Shown piece by piece: positions 16,117 through 24,217 of a stretch of 35,981 bases of DNA. The stretch lies in the NCBI GenBank assembly GCA_963204745.1, contig CAUJHF010000015.1, positions 1-35,981 on the forward strand, written 5' to 3'. Within the stretch, counting starts at the first letter, position 1, and each line of letters begins with the position of its first letter. This DNA is from Pseudomonadota bacterium. GTDB lineage: Bacteria > Pseudomonadota > Gammaproteobacteria > Steroidobacterales > GCA-2729495. The translations under genes were made by a program, and so were the position numbers. Under the pieces are notes generated by a model. It worked only from the letters and a program-made list of their open reading frames with translations. It searched no databases and was not told the origin of the DNA.

Positions 16117-18740
16117 CAGTGTTTCCTCCCTTTGCCTGGCTTGGCGATCTCATCCACGAGGTCATAGACCGAGCCACCCTTCTTCAAATGGTCGGGCCAC
16201 TCCTGCAGTTTGGTGATTTTGACCTTGCAGACCGTTTCCGGCTGGCCGGTTACACCATCGGTATTCTTGAGGTCATAGGGCAGCAGATCGTTGAAGTGCC
16301 CGCCCGCATGCTTGATCCCTTTCGACTGGGTCTTGGCCCGCGACAGTGAATTGGAAACACCGAGGGTATCGGGGTGCCAGCCTTCGGAGATGCCGATACG
16401 GCCAAAGATCTTGCCGTAGGGCGACTCGACCTTGACGATATCCAGCGCTTTCAGGCCCTGCTTTTCTGCCGTCGCCGGGTTCAGCATGAGCGCGATGTGC
16501 ACCGGATCCCGGTACACGATGTCCTGGATCCACGGGTTGCTCAGACTCTCGCCGAAGTTGAGCTGGATATCCTTGAAGAATATGCCGTAGAGATCGTACT
16601 CCGCAGGCTCGTTGTGCACCGGGTCGAGCCGGGCTGTCGGCAACGGCTGATAATCCTCCCAGGCCCATTCGTCGCGGAATGGCACGTTGGCGGCATCCAT
16701 CTTCGCCCTGAGGTCGTCGCGCACCTTCACCATGTCCTCGATATAGAAATGCAGACGCATGCCCTCCCAGGGCCGGTACCACTTGTCGAGGCGCCGCTCC
16801 GTCACCGCGTGACCGTGCTCAACGTACCAGTCCAGATCCTTGTCGTTCCAGAGCAGGCCCTTGCGGCGGGCGATCTCCTTGTCGGTGTACTTGATGCCCG
16901 GCTCGAGCTTCAGTTCGGGCTTCTGCACGAAGCCGAGGGCGAAGTTCAGCACTTCGTTGTAGCTGTCGAGTACACCGATACGCTCTGCCAGCTCGGAGAA
17001 GATCTCCTCCTCGCTCTTCGTGTCGTAGAGCGGCTCCACAGCCGGCTGCCGCATGCACATGCCTTCGGTGTGCGGCGGCTCGATCATGGTCATGTTCCAT
17101 GTTTCGAATACGTCGTTGGACGGGAGGATCACATCGGCCCACTGCGTCGTCTCGGTGGGAATCAGGTCTGACACGGCGATGAATTTCATGCTTCTCATGA
17201 ATTCGAACCACTTCTCGCGCGGACCCTGCATGGCCCAGATCGGATTCGAGTGGCAGACGATCATGGTGTCGGGACGGAACTCGAGACCATACTTCTCCGG
17301 GTTGAGGAACACTTCCAGATTCAGGTGCGGCGGATGCACACCGACCGGAAAGTAATCCATCAGGTGAAAGGTCTGCGGCGGATACGCAAACGGTGGCACC
17401 GGCCCGAGCTGATGCGGATTAGGCTTGATCATGCCGTTCTCGCCGGGCTCGATATGGCTGTGATCGACCCACTGGTCATCCAGCGTCACACCTATATGTC
17501 CGCCCGGCGCATCGATGCAGCCGAGCAGGAAGTTCACCATCTTGAAGGCATGATTGGTCTGGAAGCCGAGCTTGTGGCCCTGTGCGCCACGGTAGTAGTT
17601 GTAAGCGGCAGGACGCAGCGGCATCACGCGACCGTCGATCTCGATCGTCGTGTCGGCGGCAATGCCGGCAGCGTCATACATCTCTTTCGCAATCCGCCGC
17701 ACGGTAGCGGGCGGGATGGTCGTGACCTTCTCCATCGCTTCCGGTGAGCAGTCGGCGAGAATGTCCTTGAAGCGCTGGAAGGCGGGCTTGCAGGCCTTGC
17801 CCTCGACGGTCCACGCGCCCTCGAGAGCGAACTCACCGATGGTCGGATCGTCCCAGAGCTTGGCGCGATTGTCCGCGCTGTCCCAGACGTAGATCTTGCC
17901 TTCGGCATTGCGGATGAAATAGCCGTCATCACCGACCAGATAGGGCGCGTTGGTGTCCTTGCACAGCGACTTGTAGTCGCACAGGCCCTCGTTGACCATC
18001 ACATGGCACATGCTCAGGGCAAACTGCCGGTCGGTGGCCGGACGGATCGGCACCCACTCTTCGGACTTCGCGGCAGAAATCGAGAAACGCGGCTCGACGG
18101 TCACACAGCGCATGCCGCGCTTCACGCGCGCATCGGCCACCCAGGCTGATTGCGCCGCCGCATGCAGATGCGACGAGAAGCCGTCGCCGGTGCCGTCATT
18201 CAGCCAGTAATTGCAGTACTTGGCATCGTTGGCTGCCGCAAACGCCGAATGCACATAGCCGTTGATCGGGTGATAGGCGCCGCCACACATCGTGCCGCCG
18301 GACTGGAAGAAATTGAAATTACCGAAGGCCAGCGGCCAGACCCAGATATTCATCTTCTGGAAATCTTCCAGCGACGGGATGATGCGGCGCGGGTCGGTCT
18401 GCAGACAGTCCTTGAGCTTGTCAGCCACCAGCGTCAGGGCTTCATCCCAGCTGATCGGCACCCACTTCGGGTCGATGTTCGGGCCCTTTTCCGGATTGGT
18501 GCGTTTCAGCGGCTGCGTGAAGCGGTTGGGATCATAGTGCCGCATGATCGCGGAATTGCCCTTGGGGCAGAGCTTGCCGCGGTTGGACGGATTGGTGGGA
18601 TCGCCCTCCACCTTGTTGATGACACCATCGTCGGTGACATGGATGATATTGGTACAGGAGTGCAAGCACATCTTGCAGGTGGATCGCACCCAGCGGCCGG
18701 GCTTGATCGAGTTGTGTACTGCGTCTGGGGTGGCGGCCAT
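16116..18740 (-). CDS. Molybdopterin oxidoreductase catalytic subunit, no export signal
   Basis: The 874-residue protein of the DMSO reductase family has an N-terminal [4Fe-4S] site (C22, C25, C29, C58, with LCPKGNS after the last cysteine), then the molybdopterin domains. Recognisable family parts are WVPISWDEAL, CHSNPIWAMQGP, DLIPTETTQWADVILPS and, near the end, the dinucleotide-binding C-terminal domain (LMLNPATAEKQGLKALDIVKVESPYG). C152 in GTMCGG fits the cysteine that coordinates Mo in NapA-like enzymes. The residue after it is Gly and not His as in formate dehydrogenases. No Tat (RR) motif is visible. ATG 18740 is preferred because GAGGG lies 7 bases upstream, and the longer frame upstream looks non-coding. 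It is the first gene of the operon Mo-FeS-NrfD-FdhD. Possible reactions include oxidation of an acyl-CoA or other organic substrate. I cannot assign the substrate. Confidence 0.88.
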   Translation of the reverse strand: MAATPDAVHNSIKPGRWVRSTCKMCLHSCTNIIHVTDDGVINKVEGDPTNPSNRGKLCPKGNSAIMRHYDPNRFTQPLKRTNPEKGPNIDPKWVPISWDEALTLVADKLKDCLQTDPRRIIPSLEDFQKMNIWVWPLAFGNFNFFQSGGTMCGGAYHPINGYVHSAFAAANDAKYCNYWLNDGTGDGFSSHLHAAAQSAWVADARVKRGMRCVTVEPRFSISAAKSEEWVPIRPATDRQFALSMCHVMVNEGLCDYKSLCKDTNAPYLVGDDGYFIRNAEGKIYVWDSADNRAKLWDDPTIGEFALEGAWTVEGKACKPAFQRFKDILADCSPEAMEKVTTIPPATVRRIAKEMYDAAGIAADTTIEIDGRVMPLRPAAYNYYRGAQGHKLGFQTNHAFKMVNFLLGCIDAPGGHIGVTLDDQWVDHSHIEPGENGMIKPNPHQLGPVPPFAYPPQTFHLMDYFPVGVHPPHLNLEVFLNPEKYGLEFRPDTMIVCHSNPIWAMQGPREKWFEFMRSMKFIAVSDLIPTETTQWADVILPSNDVFETWNMTMIEPPHTEGMCMRQPAVEPLYDTKSEEEIFSELAERIGVLDSYNEVLNFALGFVQKPELKLEPGIKYTDKEIARRKGLLWNDKDLDWYVEHGHAVTERRLDKWYRPWEGMRLHFYIEDMVKVRDDLRAKMDAANVPFRDEWAWEDYQPLPTARLDPVHNEPAEYDLYGIFFKDIQLNFGESLSNPWIQDIVYRDPVHIALMLNPATAEKQGLKALDIVKVESPYGKIFGRIGISEGWHPDTLGVSNSLSRAKTQSKGIKHAGGHFNDLLPYDLKNTDGVTGQPETVCKVKITKLQEWPDHLKKGGSVYDLVDEIAKPGKGRKH

Positions 18741-19014
18741 TGCTAACCCTCGTTTATCAACCGACGGTGGGCCAATCCGGCCAGCGGCCGGAGCGTCATA
18801 CATGGCCGGATCATAGCACCAGCTTCCCGACCGACTATCCCTGAGCCGCAGCACAGAGGCCCGTTTCCGCAATGCATCCGGGCGCGCCGCTTCTGCCAAG
18901 CCAGCTGCTCGAAGCGCCGAGCCAGCCAGGGCACGTTGGGCTACATTCCTTGAACCGTGGCCCCCCAGTCCGTGCTGTTTCTGGCTGCGTTCCGGCCCAA
19001 TCTGGACGTTGAAC
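18741..19014. promoter_or_regulatory. Divergent promoter region between Mo operon and catabolic cluster
   Basis: The 274 bases separate the Mo oxidoreductase operon (minus strand) from the nine-gene plus-strand cluster. A TATGAT on the minus strand at 18815-18810 could be a -10 element, but there is no good -35 at 17 bp. I see no clear operator palindrome. The shared region makes joint control possible. Confidence 0.4.
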
Positions 19015-20004
19015 ATGCAGGAAATCCAGTCGGTCTGTGTAGTCGGCGCCGGCGCCATCGGCAGTCTGTTTGCCGGTCACCTGGGAACCGTCGCGCAGAT
19101 GAAGGTACTGACGCGACGCGAGGAACATGCTGCGCTGCTGAATGCACGCGGCCTGAAGGTGCGCGGCAAGTCTGCGCTGCACGCGAACATCCGCGCGACG
19201 ACGGATCCGGCTGCGCTGGGCGATGTCGATCTGCTCATCATCGCCACCAAGGCAACGGCGGTGGAAGCCAGTGCGAAGCTGATCGCCGGCCATTTTCCGT
19301 CCGCAACGGTGATGACCGTTCAGAACGGTCTCGGCTGCGAGGCTGTGGTGGCCCGCCATGGCAGCTGGCCGGTCGTCTCGGCCGTGACTTTCATGAGCGG
19401 CGTCCGGCATTCGGATACCGAGGTGGAATATGAACTCGATACCGCAACCTGGATGGGTCCGTGGGCCGGCGGCAAAGCGAGCTACGCGGACGTGCAGCAG
19501 ATCGCCGCGCTGATCGAGCGCTCGGGTCTCAAGGCCAAGGCCTTTCCGGACCTGCTTCCGGCGCAATGGTCGAAGCTGCTGTTCAACTCCTGCGTGAACA
19601 GCATCGGTGCACTTACCGACCTGCCGCATGTACAGGCTTTTGCGAAACGCGAAAGCCCCACTGATCTCGGTCACCTGGTCCACGCCATGATGGCCGAAGG
19701 CCGGCAGGTCGCCAGCGCCCTTGGCATCGAGCTGTATCGCGACCCCTGGGCGATGAACGTCGAGGCGGTCAGCCATGGCCAGACCGGCGACGATGAATAC
19801 GCCCACGTCTTCTCCATGCTCGAAGACGTCCGCGCCCGGCGGGCTACAGAGGTGGACTGGCTGACCGGCGCTGTAGTGCGTGAAGCACAGCGGCTGGGGA
19901 TCGCGGCGCCGATACACGAGACACTGTACCGGCTGGTCAAGGCGCGGGAATCAAGCTGGCAACGGAAGCCAGCAACTGAAATTGCACACGGGAGTCTGGC
20001 ATGA
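19015..20004 (+). CDS. Ketopantoate reductase-family enzyme, first of a tandem pair
   Basis: The 329-residue protein starts with a dinucleotide-binding fold, VVGAGAIGS (G11-x-G13-x2-G16), and has the family's catalytic residues: K187 in WSKLLFN and E279 in TEVDWLTG, matching K176 and E256 of E. coli PanE. It therefore reduces or oxidises a 2-oxo (or hydroxy) acid with NAD(P)H in the cytoplasm. The start is ATG 19015; a TTG at 19009 is also in frame and neither has a strong ribosome site. It is the first gene of a nine-gene cluster, and its stop overlaps the next start by ATGA. Its place next to a homologous gene and catabolic enzymes, and not next to panB or panC, makes a role in pantothenate synthesis unlikely. 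Confidence 0.85.
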   Translation: MQEIQSVCVVGAGAIGSLFAGHLGTVAQMKVLTRREEHAALLNARGLKVRGKSALHANIRATTDPAALGDVDLLIIATKATAVEASAKLIAGHFPSATVMTVQNGLGCEAVVARHGSWPVVSAVTFMSGVRHSDTEVEYELDTATWMGPWAGGKASYADVQQIAALIERSGLKAKAFPDLLPAQWSKLLFNSCVNSIGALTDLPHVQAFAKRESPTDLGHLVHAMMAEGRQVASALGIELYRDPWAMNVEAVSHGQTGDDEYAHVFSMLEDVRARRATEVDWLTGAVVREAQRLGIAAPIHETLYRLVKARESSWQRKPATEIAHGSLA

Positions 20005-20921
20005 AAGTCTGTATCGTCGGCTGCGGCGCCATCGGCAGCCTGTTCGCAGCGCATCTCGCCACACTGGCCGATGTCGAGGTCTGGGCCTATGACCTCGACC
20101 AGGCGCATGTCGATGCGATCAATGCCGGCGGCCTGCGGCTGTCGGGGAAGAGCACGCTCCACTCGCGACCGAAGGCAAGCAGCGATCCTGCTGCCATTCC
20201 GCCCTGTGATTTCGGCATCGTGGCGACAAAGTCACTGCATACCCGCCCGGCGATGGAAGCCACCGCAGCGATTTTTCGCAACGGGGCCGTCTGCTCGGTG
20301 CAGAACGGCGTCGGCAACGAGGAGATCATTGCCGAATACGCACCGCGCGTTATGCGCGGCACCACTTTCCCGGCCGGCCGCATCATCGAACCGGGCCACG
20401 TGCAGCAGGACACCGGCGGCAAGACCTGGATCGGGCCCTTCGAGCCGAAGCCGGCCAGCATGGCGGAGGTCAATTCACTTGCCGCGCAGCTCACGAAGTC
20501 AGGGATGGAAACCCTGGCCATGGAAGACGCGCGGGGTGCGCAGTGGACCAAGCTGATCTTCAATGCCGCGACCAATCCCATCGGCGCGCTCACCGGACTG
20601 CCGCACGGTGTGGCCTGTGACCAGCAGCGCGTGCGCGAACTCATCTCCGGCCTGGCCGCCGAGGGCGTGGCCGTCGCGAAAGCGCTCGGCATCACGCCGG
20701 ACAGTGATCCCGAGAAACTCATCGACCATGCCCGGGAAGTCGCCTACCTCCACAAAGCCAGCATGCTGCAGGATGCGCTCGCACACCGGCGCACTGAAAT
20801 CGCAGCACTGAACGGCGGCATCGTGCGGTTCGGCGAGCAGACCGGCGTGCCGACACCGTTGAACCGCGCCATCTGGGCGCTGATCGAGGGCATGGAACAT
20901 TCATGGACCCGCAAGGACTGA
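20001..20921 (+). CDS. Ketopantoate reductase-family enzyme, second of a tandem pair
   Basis: The 306-residue protein begins IVGCGAIGSLFAAHL, a GxGxxG NAD(P)H-binding motif, and keeps the catalytic K184 (WTKLIFNAATNPIGALTG) and E266 (TEIAALNG). It is a clear paralog of the preceding gene: both share the start GAGAIGSLFA/GCGAIGSLFA, the GxxxxGKSxLH segment near residue 50, and the same W-[ST]-KLxFN and NSIGALT/NPIGALT motifs. The sequences have diverged elsewhere. The start overlaps the previous stop (ATGA). Two explanations are possible: either successive reactions on related keto or hydroxy acids, or a heterodimer. The substrate is not known. Confidence 0.85.
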   Translation: MKVCIVGCGAIGSLFAAHLATLADVEVWAYDLDQAHVDAINAGGLRLSGKSTLHSRPKASSDPAAIPPCDFGIVATKSLHTRPAMEATAAIFRNGAVCSVQNGVGNEEIIAEYAPRVMRGTTFPAGRIIEPGHVQQDTGGKTWIGPFEPKPASMAEVNSLAAQLTKSGMETLAMEDARGAQWTKLIFNAATNPIGALTGLPHGVACDQQRVRELISGLAAEGVAVAKALGITPDSDPEKLIDHAREVAYLHKASMLQDALAHRRTEIAALNGGIVRFGEQTGVPTPLNRAIWALIEGMEHSWTRKD

Positions 20922-20940
20922 ACGGCAAGGAGCCGCGTTG

Positions 20941-22095
20941 ATGAGCACACAGAATCCGTTTCAGCCCAGCCCGGCCGAGATCGCCCGTCGCTACGCGAAT
21001 ACGCGCAAGGCGATGGCCGCTGCCGGCCTCGATGCACTGATCGTCAGCGGCAGCGAATACTCCGGTTTCGAGGGCGCCGTGCGCTACATGTGCGGCTTCC
21101 ACATCCTGCACCGCTATGCCTACGTGGTGGTGCCGATGAAAGGCGATCCGATCTTCGTCACACCGCGCGAAGCCACCTGGGTCGGCGATCACAGCCAGTC
21201 CTTCGTGAAGCAGGCCGCCAAGCCGCCCCACTGCGGTGAATGGCTGGCCGCACATTGCCGCGAGCAGGGCTGGAAGCGCGTCGGTGTCTACGGACTCGAG
21301 TACATCATGTCGGTGCGCGACTACCGCGCCTTGCTGGAGGCGCGCCTCGAACTCGTCGATTTCGACGTGGCCTTCGACCATTCGCGGGCGCAAAAGAGCG
21401 AGGAAGAGCTGGCCTCGGTGCGCGACTCCATGGCGATCAACAAGGCCGGCGTGCTGGCTGTCATCCAGGCCTACAAGGCCGGCAAGACCGAAGCCGAGCT
21501 GATGGGTGTGGCCGAACAGACCTTTGTGAGCCGCGGCACGGCGCGCAACACCATGGACATGGTGCTGATCGGGCCGAACGGCAGCCTGCGCCCGCAGATG
21601 GTCTTTGCCGACCCCCGCCGCCGCGTGGCCGACACCGATGCGCTGATGTATGGCCTCGAGGTTTCCGGTGAAGGTGGTCACTGGGTCGAGTTCTCACGGC
21701 TGCTGGCGCCCAAAGGCGTCAGCGACATCACCCGTCAGCTGCTCGATGCCTATGCCGAGTTCCACGAGCTGGCGAAAACCCACATGAAGGTCGGCGCCTC
21801 CGCAGAAGACGTGCATCGCAAGTGCATCAGGCCCTTCGAAGGCAAGGGCTGGCGGCTCGGCCATGTCTGCGGCCACTCGATCGGCATGACCATGATCGAG
21901 CACCCGCGAATTGGCGAAGGCGCCGAATTCGCGCTGGTGGAAAACATGGTGTGCTCGATGCACCCGCACGTCATGACCGAAGACCGCAGCGCCTGCCTGT
22001 ATTTCCAGGAAACTTTCAGGGTCGGCAAGGATGGCGGCGAGCCGCTGTCCGGTGTGCCGGTCAGGTACTACACGGGCGGCGAAGCGGATTTGTAA
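20941..22095 (+). CDS. M24 (creatinase/aminopeptidase P fold) protein with altered metal ligands
   Basis: The 384-residue protein has the two-domain M24 layout, a creatinase-N-like domain (about residues 15-155) and a pita-bread catalytic domain. In the latter, the first two Asp ligands of the family appear to be E240 and E250 (LEVSGEGGHWVEFSR). The His is kept (H312 in GHSIG), the first Glu is replaced by H341 (MHPHV) and the last Glu is kept (E357 in FQETF). This pattern departs from metallopeptidases, so a peptidase role is doubtful. M24 relatives such as creatinase and ectoine hydrolase cut non-peptide C-N bonds, which suits the gene context. ATG 20941 has AAGGAG 8 bases upstream; the adjacent in-frame TTG 20938 is less likely. 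It lies 19 bases after the second reductase. Confidence 0.8.
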   Translation: MSTQNPFQPSPAEIARRYANTRKAMAAAGLDALIVSGSEYSGFEGAVRYMCGFHILHRYAYVVVPMKGDPIFVTPREATWVGDHSQSFVKQAAKPPHCGEWLAAHCREQGWKRVGVYGLEYIMSVRDYRALLEARLELVDFDVAFDHSRAQKSEEELASVRDSMAINKAGVLAVIQAYKAGKTEAELMGVAEQTFVSRGTARNTMDMVLIGPNGSLRPQMVFADPRRRVADTDALMYGLEVSGEGGHWVEFSRLLAPKGVSDITRQLLDAYAEFHELAKTHMKVGASAEDVHRKCIRPFEGKGWRLGHVCGHSIGMTMIEHPRIGEGAEFALVENMVCSMHPHVMTEDRSACLYFQETFRVGKDGGEPLSGVPVRYYTGGEADL

Positions 22096-22131
22096 GCCCC
22101 CCGATCAAAGCAGAACCCCAGGAGCAGAACG

Positions 22132-23214
22132 ATGAGCAACAAACAGCCGAAGGTCGGTGTGATCTTCAAGTCCTACGAGCCGATGTCGTCGATCCAGAAG
22201 TACGCGGCACAGACCGAAGCCTCCGGTTACAACGGCGGTTTCTGGATCGCCGAGGCCTATCACTGGTTCCGCAAGTACGGCCACGAGGCGCGCGGCTGCT
22301 TCGCGACGCTGGCGGCGGCGACCATGGCCACGAAAAAGATCCCGATCGGCCTCGGCATCACCTCACCGTACATGCGTCACCCGACCGTACAGGCCTCCGA
22401 GTGCGTGGGCATCGACGATCTGTCCGGCGGACGCTTCATCATGGGCCTCGGCGCCGGCAAGGTCGGCACCGAATACCTCGACCTCGACATGAAGAAGTTC
22501 TCGCCGGTCAGGACCCACCGCGAGTGCACCGAGATGATCCGCGGCATCACCAGCGGCAAGGCTTTTGCCTACGACGGCGACCTGTTCAAGTGCGACATGC
22601 CGGCCGTGGACCGCAAAGGCCGTGGCCTGCGCACCGAGATTCCCGTGTATATCGGCGCGACCGGACCGCTGATGCAGAAACTGGCCGGCGAAATCTCCGA
22701 TGGCCTGCTGCTGCCGGGACTGACCTCACCCGGCTTCACACGCTATGCACGCAAGAACTGCCAGGCCGGCGCAGCCGCTGCCAATCGCAAGCTGGCCGCC
22801 GGTTTCCCGGTCGGTGGCGTGATCCTCGCGGCCTGCTCCAAAGACGGCAAGAAGGCCAAGGATGCGACCCGCAGCTACACCGGCACCTACATCATCAACA
22901 AACTGCGCAACATCAAGAACGATGTGATCCTCAGCACCTCCGGCCTGCCGGACAGCACCTGGGCGCCGTTCCGCAAGGCCATCGCCGACGGCACCGAAGA
23001 CCGCGTCACCCACCTGGTGACCGACGCCATGCAACGCGCCTTCACCTGCATCTCCGGCACGCCGGAAGAGTGCCTGGAAATCACCCAGGAGCTGGTAGAC
23101 GCGGGCCTCAACCTGCCGCTGCTCGAAGTCGTCGGTGCGAGTGAAGCCGACAACCTGGAAACGATCCGGCTGTTCGGTGAGCAGGTACTGGCCAAGCTGA
23201 AGCCGGGAGCCTGA
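22132..23214 (+). CDS. LLM-class flavin-dependent oxidoreductase
   Basis: The 360-residue protein has the luciferase-like monooxygenase TIM-barrel pattern: strand VGVIFKSYEP, then GFWIAEAYHWFRKYG, LAAATMATKKIPIGLGITSPYMRHP (the usual T(S)P(x)xRHP segment), LSGGRFIMGLGAG and VYIGATGPLMQKLAGEISDGLLLPG. This family includes bacterial luciferase, FMN-dependent monooxygenases and F420-dependent Mer. The cofactor cannot be told apart by sequence alone. No F420 genes are present, so FMN is likelier. ATG 22132 has AGGAG 7 bases upstream. In this cluster it could oxygenate or dehydrogenate a ring or a C-N bond. Confidence 0.88.
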   Translation: MSNKQPKVGVIFKSYEPMSSIQKYAAQTEASGYNGGFWIAEAYHWFRKYGHEARGCFATLAAATMATKKIPIGLGITSPYMRHPTVQASECVGIDDLSGGRFIMGLGAGKVGTEYLDLDMKKFSPVRTHRECTEMIRGITSGKAFAYDGDLFKCDMPAVDRKGRGLRTEIPVYIGATGPLMQKLAGEISDGLLLPGLTSPGFTRYARKNCQAGAAAANRKLAAGFPVGGVILAACSKDGKKAKDATRSYTGTYIINKLRNIKNDVILSTSGLPDSTWAPFRKAIADGTEDRVTHLVTDAMQRAFTCISGTPEECLEITQELVDAGLNLPLLEVVGASEADNLETIRLFGEQVLAKLKPGA

Positions 23215-23216
23215 CC

Positions 23217-24182
23217 ATGCAACTGGCAAGTTTCAAAATCGCCAATGGCGGGCGCAAGACGATCGGCGCCTTTGTCAGCCACTGCTACATCGATCTGCAT
23301 GCACTGACCGGCGGGCAGCTGCCGGCCGACATGCTCGCCTTCCTGCAGCTCGGCGACACTGGCATGCATGCGGCGCGCGCCGCCCTGAAACAGCTGGATG
23401 CGAAACTGGATCCGGGCGGGCTAAGCAAGCTGCGCGGGCCCGGCGGCGATCGCTATGCCTGGGGGCCGGATGAAATCGTGCTTGCCGCACCGGTGCCACG
23501 GCCGGGCAAGATCATGCACACCTCCTGCAACTTCACCGCGCACCTGAGTGAGCTGACCACCTGGAAAGAACCCGAGTGGCAGTCACATAACTGGAAGGAT
23601 TTTCACTTCGAGCACCCGACCGGCTTTCTGGAAGCGCCCTCCTCGGTAGTGGCCTCGGGCGCGAAAGTGCCGGTACCGCACTTCACCAAGCAGCTCGACT
23701 ACGAGATCGAGATCGCCATCATCATCGGCAAGCCGGCATTCCGCGTGTCGATTACCGATGCCATGGACTACGTCGCCGGCTACACGATCTTCAACGATCT
23801 GTCTGCTCGCGACATCCAGGCGCGCGAGCATTCCAACAAGGTGATCCTGCTCGGCAAGAGCTTCAACGGTTCCTGCCCCTTCGGCCCGCATCTGGTAACG
23901 CCCGACGAACTGGGCGATCCGCACAAGCTCGCCATGCAACTGAAGGTGAACGGCGTGGTGCGCCAGGACGCCAATACCTCGCAGATGCACTACAAGACCG
24001 CCGAACTCGTCTCCTGGTGGTCCAACACCACACTTGAGCCCGGCGACATCATCACCAGCGGCAGCCCGCCCGGCGTCGCCGCCGGCATGGCCGTACCGGA
24101 GTGGCTGAAACCCGGCGACCTGGTGGAAGCCAATATCGAGAAGCTCGGCACCCTGACCACGCACATCGTGGCGGGCGACTGA
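23217..24182 (+). CDS. Fumarylacetoacetate hydrolase (FAH) family protein
   Basis: The 321-residue protein has the C-terminal FAH domain with metal ligands E163, E165 (DYEIEIA) and D194 (FNDLSARDIQ), and the family motifs KIMHTSCNF, GKSFNGSCPFGPHLVT and DIITSGSPPGVA. FAH proteins bind Mg2+ or Mn2+ and act on C-C bonds of acylpyruvates, or decarboxylate, hydrate or isomerise keto acids. The N-terminal region has the extra small domain. The gene begins 2 bases after the LLM gene stop, with GGGAG 8 bases before ATG 23217. In this cluster it would cleave or process a ring-opened diketo acid. The exact reaction is unknown. Confidence 0.9.
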   Translation: MQLASFKIANGGRKTIGAFVSHCYIDLHALTGGQLPADMLAFLQLGDTGMHAARAALKQLDAKLDPGGLSKLRGPGGDRYAWGPDEIVLAAPVPRPGKIMHTSCNFTAHLSELTTWKEPEWQSHNWKDFHFEHPTGFLEAPSSVVASGAKVPVPHFTKQLDYEIEIAIIIGKPAFRVSITDAMDYVAGYTIFNDLSARDIQAREHSNKVILLGKSFNGSCPFGPHLVTPDELGDPHKLAMQLKVNGVVRQDANTSQMHYKTAELVSWWSNTTLEPGDIITSGSPPGVAAGMAVPEWLKPGDLVEANIEKLGTLTTHIVAGD

Positions 24183-24217
24183 GCCGGTTGATCACAGACA
24201 AACAGGGCGGTGCCATC

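Noticed and set aside
16116-18740. Formate dehydrogenase alpha subunit
   Set aside because: The fdhD gene suggested it, but the candidate Mo-ligand cysteine C152 is followed by Gly rather than the catalytic His of formate dehydrogenases, and no selenocysteine TGA is seen.
19015-20921. Pantothenate biosynthesis (panE)
   Set aside because: Two paralogs in a catabolic operon and no panB, panC or panD nearby. The fold alone does not establish ketopantoate as substrate.
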